Assembly: GCF_024714495.1 (NCBI RefSeq)
Contig: NZ_JAMZMJ010000006.1
Location: 62,001-126,000 of the forward strand
DNA: 64,000 bases
Direction of reading: 5' to 3'
Source of the DNA: Marinoscillum pacificum
GTDB lineage: Bacteria > Bacteroidota > Bacteroidia > Cytophagales > Cyclobacteriaceae
The notes beneath the pieces were generated by a model. The model was not told where the DNA came from and searched no databases. It saw only the letters and a list, made by a program, of their open reading frames with translations. A program made the position numbers and the translations under genes. Each line of letters starts with the position of its first letter. Position 1 is the stretch's first letter. Shown here in pieces: positions 52,193-61,393 of this stretch.

Positions 52193-53989
52193 ATGCAAAC
52201 TTCCTATAAACATTCCCAACAGGTTCTTCGTCAGTTGATTCTCAACCTTAGTTTTATTGTACTTCTGTGCAATACAAGTTGTAAACAAGATGATATCAGT
52301 CCTGAAGAAACTAACGCTGAAAATTTACAATTCACGAAAATTGTTGACCTGTCCAAATTCGCTGCAGCAGAAGCTATAAGCATCAGCCCCAATGGTAAAT
52401 ACTTATTGTTTTCTTACAAAGGCTCAATAGGAGCTACCAGTTACTTTTTTTCTTCAGATGGAGGAGAATCAGTGGAAGAAATTGAGCCAGATGCTGATAA
52501 TCTCTTCATTAATACCAACATCAGCAATACAGGGGAGTTTTTCGCTCAAGCTAGTGCCAATGGTTATGGATATGCTATCACCGATTCGGGTGTAAAAGTC
52601 CGATTTTCAGATTACTATTCCAGGTTTGAAAAAGAGGTTAATGGACAATACGAAGATACAGGTATAGAAATACACGTTGATCCCTTCTACTTCGCTGGTG
52701 CGTCTGGAGAAAAGCTTGGATTCTTTGATTATAAAAACCTGATCATTGGTGAGTATGACGCTAGCACGAACACTTTCACTGAGCGAGAAGTCCCTGATTT
52801 AAATCTTCATAAAATTGGACCAGTAGGAGGTCAATACGAAGGAAAAATTAAAATCGCTTATAGTGAAGGATATTTTGCATTTGCCAAAAGCCAGGGAGTT
52901 CTTATTATTTCCCCAGATAACTCAGTCCAGTACTATCTATATCCAGAATCAGGTGCCAGCTATCTGAATACCACCGATCTTCGGTTATTTGGCGGATATG
53001 CCTATGTTAATCTAAATGGTAAAGCTTATGAAGCTCATGGAGATGCTGAACTGAAAGAGTTGGATTTGGCTTATCCAGTAGTTAGAACTGGAAACAGTCT
53101 AATCGGGTCTGGATTCATTGATGGTGGAGAACGATATGAGTCTGGGATTATCAGGGAAACAGATGGAAAACAAGAATATCTGCCGTTATCATTTCAAGAA
53201 GCCTATTTTCTAAAAGTGCAGGTGATACGGGACAAAGTTTATATTGGGAACAAAGTTTATGATCAAAACACCAAAACGTACAGCCAATCACCAATAGGCG
53301 AAATCATTGGGATTTATCATGATGAGAATCAAACCAATGCCTATACCACCACAGGAATGTATAGCAGTACGGATGGCGAAAACTGGACCGAAAGATCTTC
53401 CGAATTATTTGCTCCTGCACTTGTATCCAAGGATGCGAATGGACTATATCATGCTTTGGATGTATTCAGCCACACTTACAGATCTCCAAGCGATGGCACA
53501 GTTACTTATTTGTTTGATCAGGTTGGATATACTTCCTCCGATGGCTTTGCCTGGGAAGAACTGTCAGGTTCAAGAAGAACAGATAAACCCGGACTTGCTC
53601 CAAATGTAATGACTGGTGATGGGCTGGTATTTTACAAAGACACTTATTTAGATATTTCATATCAGAGTGTTACAACGGGATACATGAGTGATGATTATGG
53701 ATTGAATTATGAAAAAATCGAGGATGGAAGTGTGCATGAGAACTTTGTTCTGCCAACATTGAAAACATCAGATGACAGACTGATTTCAGCTTATTTTGAA
53801 ACTACTGGAGAATTGGTTTTTAACATATGTGATAGCCCAGCTGGTGATTGTAGCCGCACTGTTACCTTCACCAACATAGACCAACCAGAAAGTTTATACA
53901 CCATAGAAGACTACATGTCCATGTCTGATGAAGATGAGTTAGTCGTTTCTACCTATACCGGAATCTATCTCTCTAAACCAATCAAATAA
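52193..53989 (+). CDS. Large hypothetical lipoprotein, beta-propeller-like
   Basis: 598 residues. The N-terminus ('FIVLLCNTSCKQDD') is a lipoprotein signal. The rest is strand-rich with repeats that look like propeller blades ('AEAISISPNGKYLLFSYKG', 'YTTTGMYSSTDGENWTERS', 'QVGYTSSDGFAWEELSG', 'TGYMSDDYGLNYEKIED'); the 'SSDG..W' steps recall BNR/sialidase-type blades. No catalytic site is visible. It is divergent from the SDHY gene (195-bp gap) and its stop abuts the convergent photolyase gene with no spacer. Confidence 0.7.
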   Translation: MQTSYKHSQQVLRQLILNLSFIVLLCNTSCKQDDISPEETNAENLQFTKIVDLSKFAAAEAISISPNGKYLLFSYKGSIGATSYFFSSDGGESVEEIEPDADNLFINTNISNTGEFFAQASANGYGYAITDSGVKVRFSDYYSRFEKEVNGQYEDTGIEIHVDPFYFAGASGEKLGFFDYKNLIIGEYDASTNTFTEREVPDLNLHKIGPVGGQYEGKIKIAYSEGYFAFAKSQGVLIISPDNSVQYYLYPESGASYLNTTDLRLFGGYAYVNLNGKAYEAHGDAELKELDLAYPVVRTGNSLIGSGFIDGGERYESGIIRETDGKQEYLPLSFQEAYFLKVQVIRDKVYIGNKVYDQNTKTYSQSPIGEIIGIYHDENQTNAYTTTGMYSSTDGENWTERSSELFAPALVSKDANGLYHALDVFSHTYRSPSDGTVTYLFDQVGYTSSDGFAWEELSGSRRTDKPGLAPNVMTGDGLVFYKDTYLDISYQSVTTGYMSDDYGLNYEKIEDGSVHENFVLPTLKTSDDRLISAYFETTGELVFNICDSPAGDCSRTVTFTNIDQPESLYTIEDYMSMSDEDELVVSTYTGIYLSKPIK

Positions 53990-55309
53990 TCACAGTTGCG
54001 AAGATTGTAAGGCATCTGGCCCTAGCCAGTGCCTTACATATTCTCCTTTTGGGTCATATTTTTCTGCTTGTCCCGGTACATTGAAGTATCGGTTTTCTCT
54101 TGGGTCATTACCTACTCCTGCTACATACATCCAATTGCCCCAATTGCTGCACACATCATAGTCCGTAAGCATGTGCTCAAACCAGGCTGCTCCCCAGCGC
54201 CAATCAATTTTCAAATCTTTGACGAGATAGCTAGCCACATTCTGTCTTCCTCGGTTGGACATAAAGCCTGTTAGCTTTAATTCTTTCATGTTGGCATCTA
54301 CAAAAGGTTGACCTGTTTCGCTATTCATCCAGCGTTGAAAAACTGCCCGATCATTTTCATAGTCTGGAACCAGATCCTTTATTCCTCCTTTGAAGAATAC
54401 CTTTCGGCCATATTTCAGACAAACGAACCGGAAATAATCACGCCAAATCAACTCAAACACCAGCCAATAGGTTGAAACATTCTTCTTACGCTCTTTTTCA
54501 TAGCGCTGCACTTCATGGAATATACTTCTTGGTGAGATACAGCCATGCGCCAGCCACGGACTGAACTTAGATGAATAGTCTTCTCCCAATAACCCATTTC
54601 GGGTCCATTTATAATTTTTTAGTTCGTCAGCTTCCCAGAAATAATGTTCCAATCGCTCCCACGCCAATTTTTCTCCACCAACAAGGTGTATAGCCGTTCG
54701 CTCATCTTGCACCGCGTCTGACACTGAATATCCAAATTCATCTAAACCAGGAATTACAGTCTGTGGCAAAGGAGGAGACTTGATAAGATCAGGAGTTGCC
54801 ACTTCTTCCCTTACCTTCGCATACTTTTCTTGTTTCTTTCTAAAAGAGGTAAACACATCCGGAAGTTGATCAATAGGCTGTATGAGATCATCCAGATGGT
54901 ACAAAGTCGACTGCCAGATAAGTTCTAAGGAAGCGTTTCGCATTTCGAGTGCCTCCTGAACTGATCGTTCCTGATTTACTTCTTCCCAGGTCACTTCTTT
55001 GGAAGCATACACTTTACTGACACCATATTGCTGTGCCAAGTCAGCTAAAATGTCTACAGGATTGCCAGATTTGATTATTAAATCCGAGCCTAAGTTTTGC
55101 AAACTCTTTTTTAAGTCTTCCACTGATTCCAGCAAAAACTGGGTGTAAAAAGGACCAGTCTTTTTGAACCCATGATCAAGGTCTCTCCAGCGTGAAGTAC
55201 TAAAAATGTAAACAGGGACAATTTGATCAGATTCTGATAAAGCTGTGGCTAAAACCGCATTGTCACGAATCCTTAAGTCATTGCGAAACCAAACAATAGA
55301 TGTAGTCAT
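53990..55309 (-). CDS. Cryptochrome-DASH/photolyase-family flavoprotein
   Basis: 439 residues. The N-terminal alpha/beta domain ('IVWFRNDLRIRDNAVL') is followed by the FAD domain with 'YKWTRNGLLGEDYSSKFSPWLAHGCIS' in two adjoining blocks, 'ELIWRDYFRF', 'FMSNRGRQNVASYLVKDL' and 'DWRWGAAWFEHMLTDYDV'. These motifs, especially 'NRGRQNVASYL' and 'RNGLLGEDYSSK', fit the DASH branch, which repairs pyrimidine dimers mainly in single-stranded DNA and may also signal. It is the last gene of a prfA-led run, 51 bases after yjbQ. Confidence 0.93.
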   Translation of the reverse strand: MTTSIVWFRNDLRIRDNAVLATALSESDQIVPVYIFSTSRWRDLDHGFKKTGPFYTQFLLESVEDLKKSLQNLGSDLIIKSGNPVDILADLAQQYGVSKVYASKEVTWEEVNQERSVQEALEMRNASLELIWQSTLYHLDDLIQPIDQLPDVFTSFRKKQEKYAKVREEVATPDLIKSPPLPQTVIPGLDEFGYSVSDAVQDERTAIHLVGGEKLAWERLEHYFWEADELKNYKWTRNGLLGEDYSSKFSPWLAHGCISPRSIFHEVQRYEKERKKNVSTYWLVFELIWRDYFRFVCLKYGRKVFFKGGIKDLVPDYENDRAVFQRWMNSETGQPFVDANMKELKLTGFMSNRGRQNVASYLVKDLKIDWRWGAAWFEHMLTDYDVCSNWGNWMYVAGVGNDPRENRYFNVPGQAEKYDPKGEYVRHWLGPDALQSSQL

Positions 55310-55360
55310 GGTGCCGCAACCTCCTGTAGAAGGCTTTGGTTTTATTTCAGTAATTACGGG

Positions 55361-55783
55361 CTACTCACCCCAGGCAGTAATCACCAATTTTCTGGATCCA
55401 CCATAGTCACGGTGCTCACACAGATAGATTCCTTGCCAGGTTCCAAGGTTTGGACGACCATTGGTAATTGGAATTTGAACTGAAGGACCCAATAAAGATG
55501 CTTTGATGTGAGCCGGCATATCATCTGACCCTTCATAAGTGTGTTCATAGTACGGTGCATTTTCCGGAACCATTACATTGAAATGTGATTCAAAGTCGGT
55601 TCTGACTGTTGGATCAGCGTTTTCATTGATGGTCAAAGAAGCAGAAGTATGCTTGATGAATACTTGCAGCATTCCAACTTTAAACTCCGAGATTTCAGGA
55701 ATAGCATGCAGCACTTCACGAGTAATCAAATGAAAACCACGTCGATAAGAAGGAAGCGCTATTTCTTTTTGTACAAAACTCAT
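55361..55783 (-). CDS. YjbQ-family protein (secondary thiamine-phosphate synthase type)
   Basis: 140 residues, the usual length. Motifs 'FIKHTSASLTINENADPTVR', 'NLGTWQGIYLCEHRD' and 'RKLVITAWGE' are those of the UPF0047/YjbQ family, which shows weak thiamine-phosphate synthase activity in some bacteria; the physiological role is unsettled. It overlaps the upstream lipoprotein gene by 4 bases (55780-55783). Confidence 0.92.
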   Translation of the reverse strand: MSFVQKEIALPSYRRGFHLITREVLHAIPEISEFKVGMLQVFIKHTSASLTINENADPTVRTDFESHFNVMVPENAPYYEHTYEGSDDMPAHIKASLLGPSVQIPITNGRPNLGTWQGIYLCEHRDYGGSRKLVITAWGE

Positions 55784-57159
55784 TGTTTGTCTATTCTTTC
55801 GAAAGCCCCGATATCTGGCATTTCATCCCTTGGCATGCCATTGATATCATCTATGATCTTGATATCGATACCTTTATCCCGTGCATATGCTAATGAATCC
55901 AAACTAAAGTCAAAGCTGACAGGATCTACAAAACCAGGGAAATTACTCTGCTGAGAAGTGAAATTACCATCTATCTCGTCTTGAGATTTGATAATGTTGT
56001 TGGTTAGGAAAAGATCGAAAGCTGCTCCTCCTGCATTGCTAAAGGAAAGTTGCTCATCACCACGACCCCAGATAATGCTGTTAGTCATTTCCAGATATAA
56101 ATCATTAGTTAATAACTCTCCATCACCAACTTCCACATTGTCAGTAAACACAAACAATGGATCATCATTAATGAAATAGCTAGTATTATTGGCGAATGTG
56201 CAATGTTCATATTTGTAATTCCCGCCTGCCAGATTTGCCACCAGGTACTGATTCACATTGTAAATCTGAGTGTTGTACGCATAGACATCCGAAGTGTAAG
56301 CCAAAATTCCTGCAACAGACATGTTTCGGATGGTGGAATGAGAAACAATGACATCATAATCCGAATCATCATCTGGAGAACCTATTCTCAAACCAACCTG
56401 GCCGTTTTCGATATCTGCGTATCGTATTTCATTGTTTTTGCTTCCTTCCAAAAAGAAAATGCCTCCCCATTGGCCCGGAGCAATTAAGAAGTTTTCATCG
56501 AAACGTGTATTTCGAATGGTCACATGGTTTCCAGAATCACCTAAGATCTTCAAAGTCCCCTGAACATAAAGTGATGCTCCATTGTCAATGTAGATTTTAG
56601 TACCCGGCTCTACTGTCAAAGTGCATAAGGAGTCAACCAGGGCCAGATTATAAATCACATAAGGCCGGTCCTTGGTCCAAACTTCATCACAAATCGCTTC
56701 ATTGTTAATGTAGTTGGCATCTTGTCCCCAAGCCACCAATTTCACATGACCAGAATTGCCATTCCACTCAATGATTACTGAATCCTTGACTAAATAAGGC
56801 ATATTTTGATTTTGTGGATCAATGGTAACATCTACCAATACCATCAAACTATCTCCTCCAAAAAGGACTTCATTCTGAACGCTCGTGCTGGACTTTCCAT
56901 TGATAATCACAGAATAATCCGAATCAGCACCTTTTCCCAATCGGATATCTGATATTTCAACAGCCTTAGAATTCGGATTGTAAATTCGAAAGCGCTTAGT
57001 CAAGCTTTGTTTGGCTGTCAATAACGTATCAAAAAGCACCGTATCACTACTTACAATTAGTGACAGATTGGAATCACTGCTTATTTGTTCTTCTTGTGGT
57101 TCACAGGAAAGAACAACCAAAACACTTAATGACAGAATGAAATAATAGATTCGATTCAT
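55780..57159 (-). CDS. Lipoprotein with right-handed beta-helix region
   Basis: 459 residues. The signal 'SLSVLVVLSC' gives lipid Cys19. A strand-rich N-terminal domain (about 30-140) is followed by a beta-helix-type region (about 180-400) with steps such as 'GASLYVQGTLKILGD', 'NNEIRYADIENGQVGLRIG' and 'SHSTIRNMSVAGILAY'. It ends with 'GIDIKIIDDINGMPRDEMPDIGAFE', in two adjoining pieces, the 'DIGAYE'-like close common to such proteins. Probably an outer-membrane or surface lipoprotein binding a polymer. It lies 27 bases after prfA. Confidence 0.82.
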   Translation of the reverse strand: MNRIYYFILSLSVLVVLSCEPQEEQISSDSNLSLIVSSDTVLFDTLLTAKQSLTKRFRIYNPNSKAVEISDIRLGKGADSDYSVIINGKSSTSVQNEVLFGGDSLMVLVDVTIDPQNQNMPYLVKDSVIIEWNGNSGHVKLVAWGQDANYINNEAICDEVWTKDRPYVIYNLALVDSLCTLTVEPGTKIYIDNGASLYVQGTLKILGDSGNHVTIRNTRFDENFLIAPGQWGGIFFLEGSKNNEIRYADIENGQVGLRIGSPDDDSDYDVIVSHSTIRNMSVAGILAYTSDVYAYNTQIYNVNQYLVANLAGGNYKYEHCTFANNTSYFINDDPLFVFTDNVEVGDGELLTNDLYLEMTNSIIWGRGDEQLSFSNAGGAAFDLFLTNNIIKSQDEIDGNFTSQQSNFPGFVDPVSFDFSLDSLAYARDKGIDIKIIDDINGMPRDEMPDIGAFERIDKQ

Positions 57160-57186
57160 GATAGGAGCAACGCTCTAATGGGTTCT

Positions 57187-58260
57187 TTATTCTGTTCCCT
57201 CTGCCTTTAGGAGTTCCGTATTCTCAGCAATTCGAAGCTTTTCAACAAATTCTTCTATATCACCTGCTACGATGGTTGGCAAATTATACACTGTATGATT
57301 GATTCGATGATCGGTAACACGTCCTTGTGGATAATTATAGGTTCTGATTTTATCTGATCGATCTCCCGAACCCACCATTGTTTTACGTTGGGAACTGATT
57401 GCTTCATTGTGTTTCTTCAACTCAATCTCATACAACCTAGATCGAAGAACTTTCAACGCTTTGTCATAGTTGGCGTGCTGAGATCGTCCATCCTGACACT
57501 CTACCACCAACCCACTTGGTGCGTGTGTTAGTCTTACAGCAGATTCCGTTTTGTTAATGTGCTGTCCACCAGCTCCGGACGCTCTAAACGTATCTTTTCG
57601 GATATCGCCCATGTTTAGTTCCACATCTACTTCCTCCGCTTCTGGCAAAACTGCTACCGTAGCAGCTGAAGTGTGCACACGGCCTTGAGATTCTGTTTGC
57701 GGTACTCTTTGCACTCGGTGAACGCCAGACTCAAACTTGAGTTTGGCATAAACATCTTCTCCTTCTACACTCGCTACAATTTCCTTATATCCTCCAGAAG
57801 AACCTTCATTCACGTTCATCACTGAAAATGTCCAACCTTGAGATGATGCATAGTTCTGATACATTTTGAACAAGTCTCCAGCGAAAATCGCTGCTTCATC
57901 ACCACCAGTACCAGCTCTGATCTCTAAAATAACATTCTTACTGTCATTCGGATCTTTCGGGATCAGCATAAACTTGAGCTCTTCATGAAGCTCTTCTTCT
58001 TTTGGCTCCAGATCGGATAATTCCATTTTCGCCATTTCGCGAAACTCCTCATCCTTTTCTGTTTCCAATACTTCTTTAGCATTTTTGATATTACCAGTGA
58101 CTAAAAGATACTCATTGTATTTGTTCACAATCTTCTCCAAATCACGGTACTCCTTGTTCAACTTGGCATAGTTATCCATGTCAGCGATTATATCCGGCTG
58201 AACTATCAGTTGACTTACCTCCTCAAACCTTTTTTTGATTGCCTCAAGTTTATCAATCAT
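57187..58260 (-). CDS. prfA: Peptide chain release factor 1
   Basis: 357 residues. The catalytic GGQ is at residues 231-233 ('GAGGQHINKTESAVRL'), and the codon-recognition tripeptide is PQT (187-189) in 'RVPQTESQGRVHTSAA', the PxT type of RF1, so it should read UAA and UAG. It releases finished peptides from the ribosome. Upstream on the minus strand is a TAATTTTG match to the Bacteroidota -7 element (58287-58280). An AAGGAG lies directly against the ATG with no spacer, too close for a normal Shine-Dalgarno site. Confidence 0.97.
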   Translation of the reverse strand: MIDKLEAIKKRFEEVSQLIVQPDIIADMDNYAKLNKEYRDLEKIVNKYNEYLLVTGNIKNAKEVLETEKDEEFREMAKMELSDLEPKEEELHEELKFMLIPKDPNDSKNVILEIRAGTGGDEAAIFAGDLFKMYQNYASSQGWTFSVMNVNEGSSGGYKEIVASVEGEDVYAKLKFESGVHRVQRVPQTESQGRVHTSAATVAVLPEAEEVDVELNMGDIRKDTFRASGAGGQHINKTESAVRLTHAPSGLVVECQDGRSQHANYDKALKVLRSRLYEIELKKHNEAISSQRKTMVGSGDRSDKIRTYNYPQGRVTDHRINHTVYNLPTIVAGDIEEFVEKLRIAENTELLKAEGTE

Positions 58261-58279
58261 CTCCTTTAACTTTAGTCTG

Positions 58280-58287
58280 CAAAATTA
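58280..58287 (-). promoter_or_regulatory. Possible Bacteroidota -7 element of prfA
   Basis: TAATTTTG on the minus strand fits the TAnnTTTG consensus exactly and sits 20 bases before the start. I see no good TTG/TTTG -33 partner, so this is weak evidence. Confidence 0.3.
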
Positions 58288-58310
58288 TACAAAGCGAACC
58301 GACTTTTGTG

Positions 58311-58967
58311 ATGAGACCTAAAAACATCCTGATTCCAACCCTAATCTGTGCTTTCTTCTTGTGTCTAATTGGGTGTAAACCTGATAAACCCGTTGACAGA
58401 GAAGCGGTGAAAAAAGAACTGGAAGCGCGAGAATTCAAACGAGTAACAGAAGGGGAAATCATGGCAAAAGGAGAGGAGATCGCTAAATCAGCTCTCAAAG
58501 TAACCGCACAAACTTTTCAATCTGCTTTGATGACGGCCATTCAGGAAGAAGGTGTTCCTGGAGCAATTGAGTATTGCAATACCAATGCTATGGAGATTGT
58601 GAAGAAACTCGAAGACAGTTTGAATATCTCCATCAAGCGAGTGACCAACAAAACAAGAAACCCTGCTGATTCACTTACAGGCATCGAAAAGGAAATTTGG
58701 GAAGCTTATAACTATGACCCAAGTCAGGCAACTGCTCAACTTCAAGAGTTCAGCGATACCGAATTGATTTTTACTCAACCTATCATGATTGGATCTGGTG
58801 TTTGTCTGAATTGCCACGGCGGAGTGGGGGCAGAATTGACTAACGAAAACTATGAGTTTATTAAAACACTATATCCAAATGATCAGGCAACAGGCTATCA
58901 ACTGGGAGACTTACGAGGCATGTGGCGATTGATCATTCCTAAGAAAACAGTGGTCAACGCGCTTTAA
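58311..58967 (+). CDS. DUF3365 c-type haem lipoprotein
   Basis: 218 residues from the ATG at 58311; the longer frame from 58239 overlaps prfA and has no signal. The start 'LICAFFLCLIGC' is a lipoprotein signal. The DUF3365 domain covers the rest, with 'GAIEYCNTNAMEIVKK', 'RVTNKTRNPADSLTGIE' and a single c-type haem site CLNCH in 'SGVCLNCHGG'. Relatives with one haem c are thought to sense redox state or nitric oxide, or act as electron carriers. It is divergent from prfA with a 50-bp shared upstream region. Confidence 0.87.
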   Translation: MRPKNILIPTLICAFFLCLIGCKPDKPVDREAVKKELEAREFKRVTEGEIMAKGEEIAKSALKVTAQTFQSALMTAIQEEGVPGAIEYCNTNAMEIVKKLEDSLNISIKRVTNKTRNPADSLTGIEKEIWEAYNYDPSQATAQLQEFSDTELIFTQPIMIGSGVCLNCHGGVGAELTNENYEFIKTLYPNDQATGYQLGDLRGMWRLIIPKKTVVNAL

Positions 58968-59074
58968 TTAAATATGATTGCCATTTATCATCAAATAAGT
59001 GGCATCAACACTTCTATTGCGTGAATTTGTCAATTGATCTTATAGATTTAATGGATCAACCATTTCCAAATTCA

Positions 59075-60598
59075 ATGAATCGCTTCTTTCTTTTATTTAC
59101 CATTCTGATTAACAGTCTTTACGCGTTTAGTCAGAATAGCATTCACTATAGCATCTCGGTTCCCAGTCCAAAAACAAATTCATACGAGGTGAGTATGGCC
59201 ATCAAGGGAATTGAATCGGATACTATCACACTGAAAATGCCTCAATGGCACCCAGGTTATTACCAAATCATGAGTTATGGTAAAGATGTAAAAAACCTAA
59301 ACCTGGTCACTGGCAAAAAATCAACTGCTCAAGTAGAACAAGCAAATTTCAACACATGGAATATTTTTGGAATAACTAGTGGAGAGATTACGGTTAAGTA
59401 TCAAATTCAAACGCATCGAGAATTTGTTGCCAATAGTTATGTGGATAAAAATCGAGCTTATATTATCCCCGAGAACACCTTCCTATATATTCCAGGCAAA
59501 TTGAACATTAGCCCTACGGTAGAAATCGACCTTCCTGAAATTTGGTCTTCCATTGCAACCGGACTTCAGAAAACAAGTAGCAAGACTTATCAAGCGGAAG
59601 ACTATGACATCTTATACGATAGTCCAATTCTACTTGGGAATCTTGAAAGTTTACCAGCTTTTGAGGTCGGTGGTAAGAAGCACCAATTCATTGGATACAA
59701 TATCGGAGAGTTTGATAAGGAGCTTTTTAATAGTCGACTAAAAGATGTAGTACAGACTGCTTCGGATTTGATTGGTGATATACCTTATGAGGAATATACG
59801 TTTATTGGAATTGGAGCTGGGCGAGGTGGAATTGAGCACCTTAACAACACAACCGTCAGTTTTGATGGCAATCAGCTGAAAACAGAGAAAGACTACAATC
59901 GCGTGCTGAACTTTCTAGCACACGAATATTACCACCATTACAATGTCAAGCGGATCAGGCCATTCGAGCTAGGGCCATTTGACTATGAAAATGGAAACAG
60001 GACCCATATGCTTTGGGTAAGCGAAGGGCTTTCTGTTTACTATGAGTACATCATCACCAAAAGAGCGGGGATTGCTAATGACGAAATGTTCTTATCTAAT
60101 TTAAGTCACGATATCACCGAACTAGAAAACAATCCCGGTAAAAATTATCAGTCTTTAGCCGAATCCAGCTTTTACACCTGGCGAGATGGGCCAATGGGAA
60201 CAAGTGGTTCGGACCCTGAAAAGGCTATCTCTTATTACATCAAAGGGCCAGTGGTTGGGTTGTTGTTGGATTTAGCTATTCGAAATGCTACAGAAAACGA
60301 GAAAAGCCTTGACGATGTGATGCGTTTGGCCTACTTCAGGTTCTATAAAGACAAAAACCGAGGTTTTACAGATTCAGAGTTCAATTCTCTCTGTGAAGAA
60401 GTGGCCGGTGCTGCTTTGACCGAGATTTTCGAATATGTCTATACCACCAAAGCTCTTAATTATGATAAATACTTGTCCTATGGTGGCTTGAAGCTAGAAA
60501 AATCCGAATCTAGTGAAAAAACGATCTATCAACTTACGATTGATAATAATGCCTCTGATAGACAGAAAGAAATTCTTAATGGGATAGTTGGTGAATAA
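59075..60598 (+). CDS. M61-family peptidase, exported, without a PDZ domain
   Basis: 507 residues from the ATG at 59075 (signal peptide ending near 'YAFSQ'); a frame start at 59021 adds 18 residues. The zinc motif HEYYH is at residues 283-287 in 'AHEYYHHYNVKRIRP', and the further ligand Glu is in 'WVSEGLSVYYEY'. 'MPQWHPGYYQIMSYG' is the family's N-terminal hallmark. It should be a glycyl or related aminopeptidase in the periplasm. M61 enzymes usually end in a PDZ domain; this protein stops soon after 'SYGGLKLE', where that domain would be expected. Confidence 0.88.
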   Translation: MNRFFLLFTILINSLYAFSQNSIHYSISVPSPKTNSYEVSMAIKGIESDTITLKMPQWHPGYYQIMSYGKDVKNLNLVTGKKSTAQVEQANFNTWNIFGITSGEITVKYQIQTHREFVANSYVDKNRAYIIPENTFLYIPGKLNISPTVEIDLPEIWSSIATGLQKTSSKTYQAEDYDILYDSPILLGNLESLPAFEVGGKKHQFIGYNIGEFDKELFNSRLKDVVQTASDLIGDIPYEEYTFIGIGAGRGGIEHLNNTTVSFDGNQLKTEKDYNRVLNFLAHEYYHHYNVKRIRPFELGPFDYENGNRTHMLWVSEGLSVYYEYIITKRAGIANDEMFLSNLSHDITELENNPGKNYQSLAESSFYTWRDGPMGTSGSDPEKAISYYIKGPVVGLLLDLAIRNATENEKSLDDVMRLAYFRFYKDKNRGFTDSEFNSLCEEVAGAALTEIFEYVYTTKALNYDKYLSYGGLKLEKSESSEKTIYQLTIDNNASDRQKEILNGIVGE

Positions 60599-60670
60599 TT
60601 CTTAACTTTTTTCTTCCTCATTTTTGGAATCTTTCTTGAAGCTGCATCATAAGATAAAAACAAGAGAATT

Positions 60671-61393
60671 ATGAGTAAGAAGTTTGACTTAAGAATACCA
60701 AAACCTTGTGATGAAGATTGGAATAATTTTGATAAAACAGAGAATGGCGGGTTTTGTCAGTCATGTCAGAAAAACGTGATCGATTTTACGACTATGACTG
60801 ATCATCAGATCATTGATTACTTTAAAAATACAAATAATAATACATGCGGTAGATTTCATAAAGACCAATTGAAACACTACCATATGATAGGAGTCTCAAA
60901 GTCTAATTCATTTCTCAACTGGATAAAAGCAGGGACCTTGAGTTTCTCGTTGTTATTGAGTTCTGAAAATGAAGCGTCTGAATTAAAAGCACCTCATTCA
61001 TTCACTGTAAAGCAGCAATATCCAAATTTGAAAGACCAATCATCTGAACAAGATCAAACTGATCCAATCACGATCAAAGGTAGGGTTACTGATGAGGAAG
61101 GTTATACTATACCCGGCGCCAATATTGTTATCAAAGGGACTTCCCGAGGAACTACTGCGGATATTGACGGCAATTTTACATTAGAAAATGTACATATAGG
61201 CGATGTCCTTATTGCTAGCTTCATCGGTTTAGAAACACTTGAGTACAAAGTAAAGTCTTCCGATTCTGATATTGCCTTATCACTTGAGCTTGATATGAGC
61301 TATGCACTAACAGGAGAAGTAATTGTTGGAGGTGTTTATAAAACCAACCCATTCAATCGCTTATGGTACAAAATGAAATCTATCTTTAGATGA
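60671..61393 (+). CDS. CarboxypepD_reg-like membrane protein with Cys-rich head
   Basis: 240 residues. The N-terminal about 65 residues have the Bacteroidota head 'IPKPCDEDWNNF', 'GGFCQSCQKNVIDFTTM' and 'NTCGRFH', a likely zinc or metal site. A membrane segment follows (about 85-100), then a CarboxypepD_reg-like fold with 'ITIKGRVTDEEGYTIPGANI' and 'GTTADIDGNFTL', the module found at the start of TonB-dependent receptors. No receptor barrel follows. Its stop overlaps the next gene's ATG (ATGA, 61390-61393), so the two proteins are coupled in translation and probably work together. Confidence 0.84.
   Translation: MSKKFDLRIPKPCDEDWNNFDKTENGGFCQSCQKNVIDFTTMTDHQIIDYFKNTNNNTCGRFHKDQLKHYHMIGVSKSNSFLNWIKAGTLSFSLLLSSENEASELKAPHSFTVKQQYPNLKDQSSEQDQTDPITIKGRVTDEEGYTIPGANIVIKGTSRGTTADIDGNFTLENVHIGDVLIASFIGLETLEYKVKSSDSDIALSLELDMSYALTGEVIVGGVYKTNPFNRLWYKMKSIFR

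Noticed and set aside
51998-52288. N-terminal extension of the SDHY gene to 52288
   Set aside because: It overlaps the divergent lipoprotein gene, and the ATG at 51997 gives a proper signal-like N-terminus.
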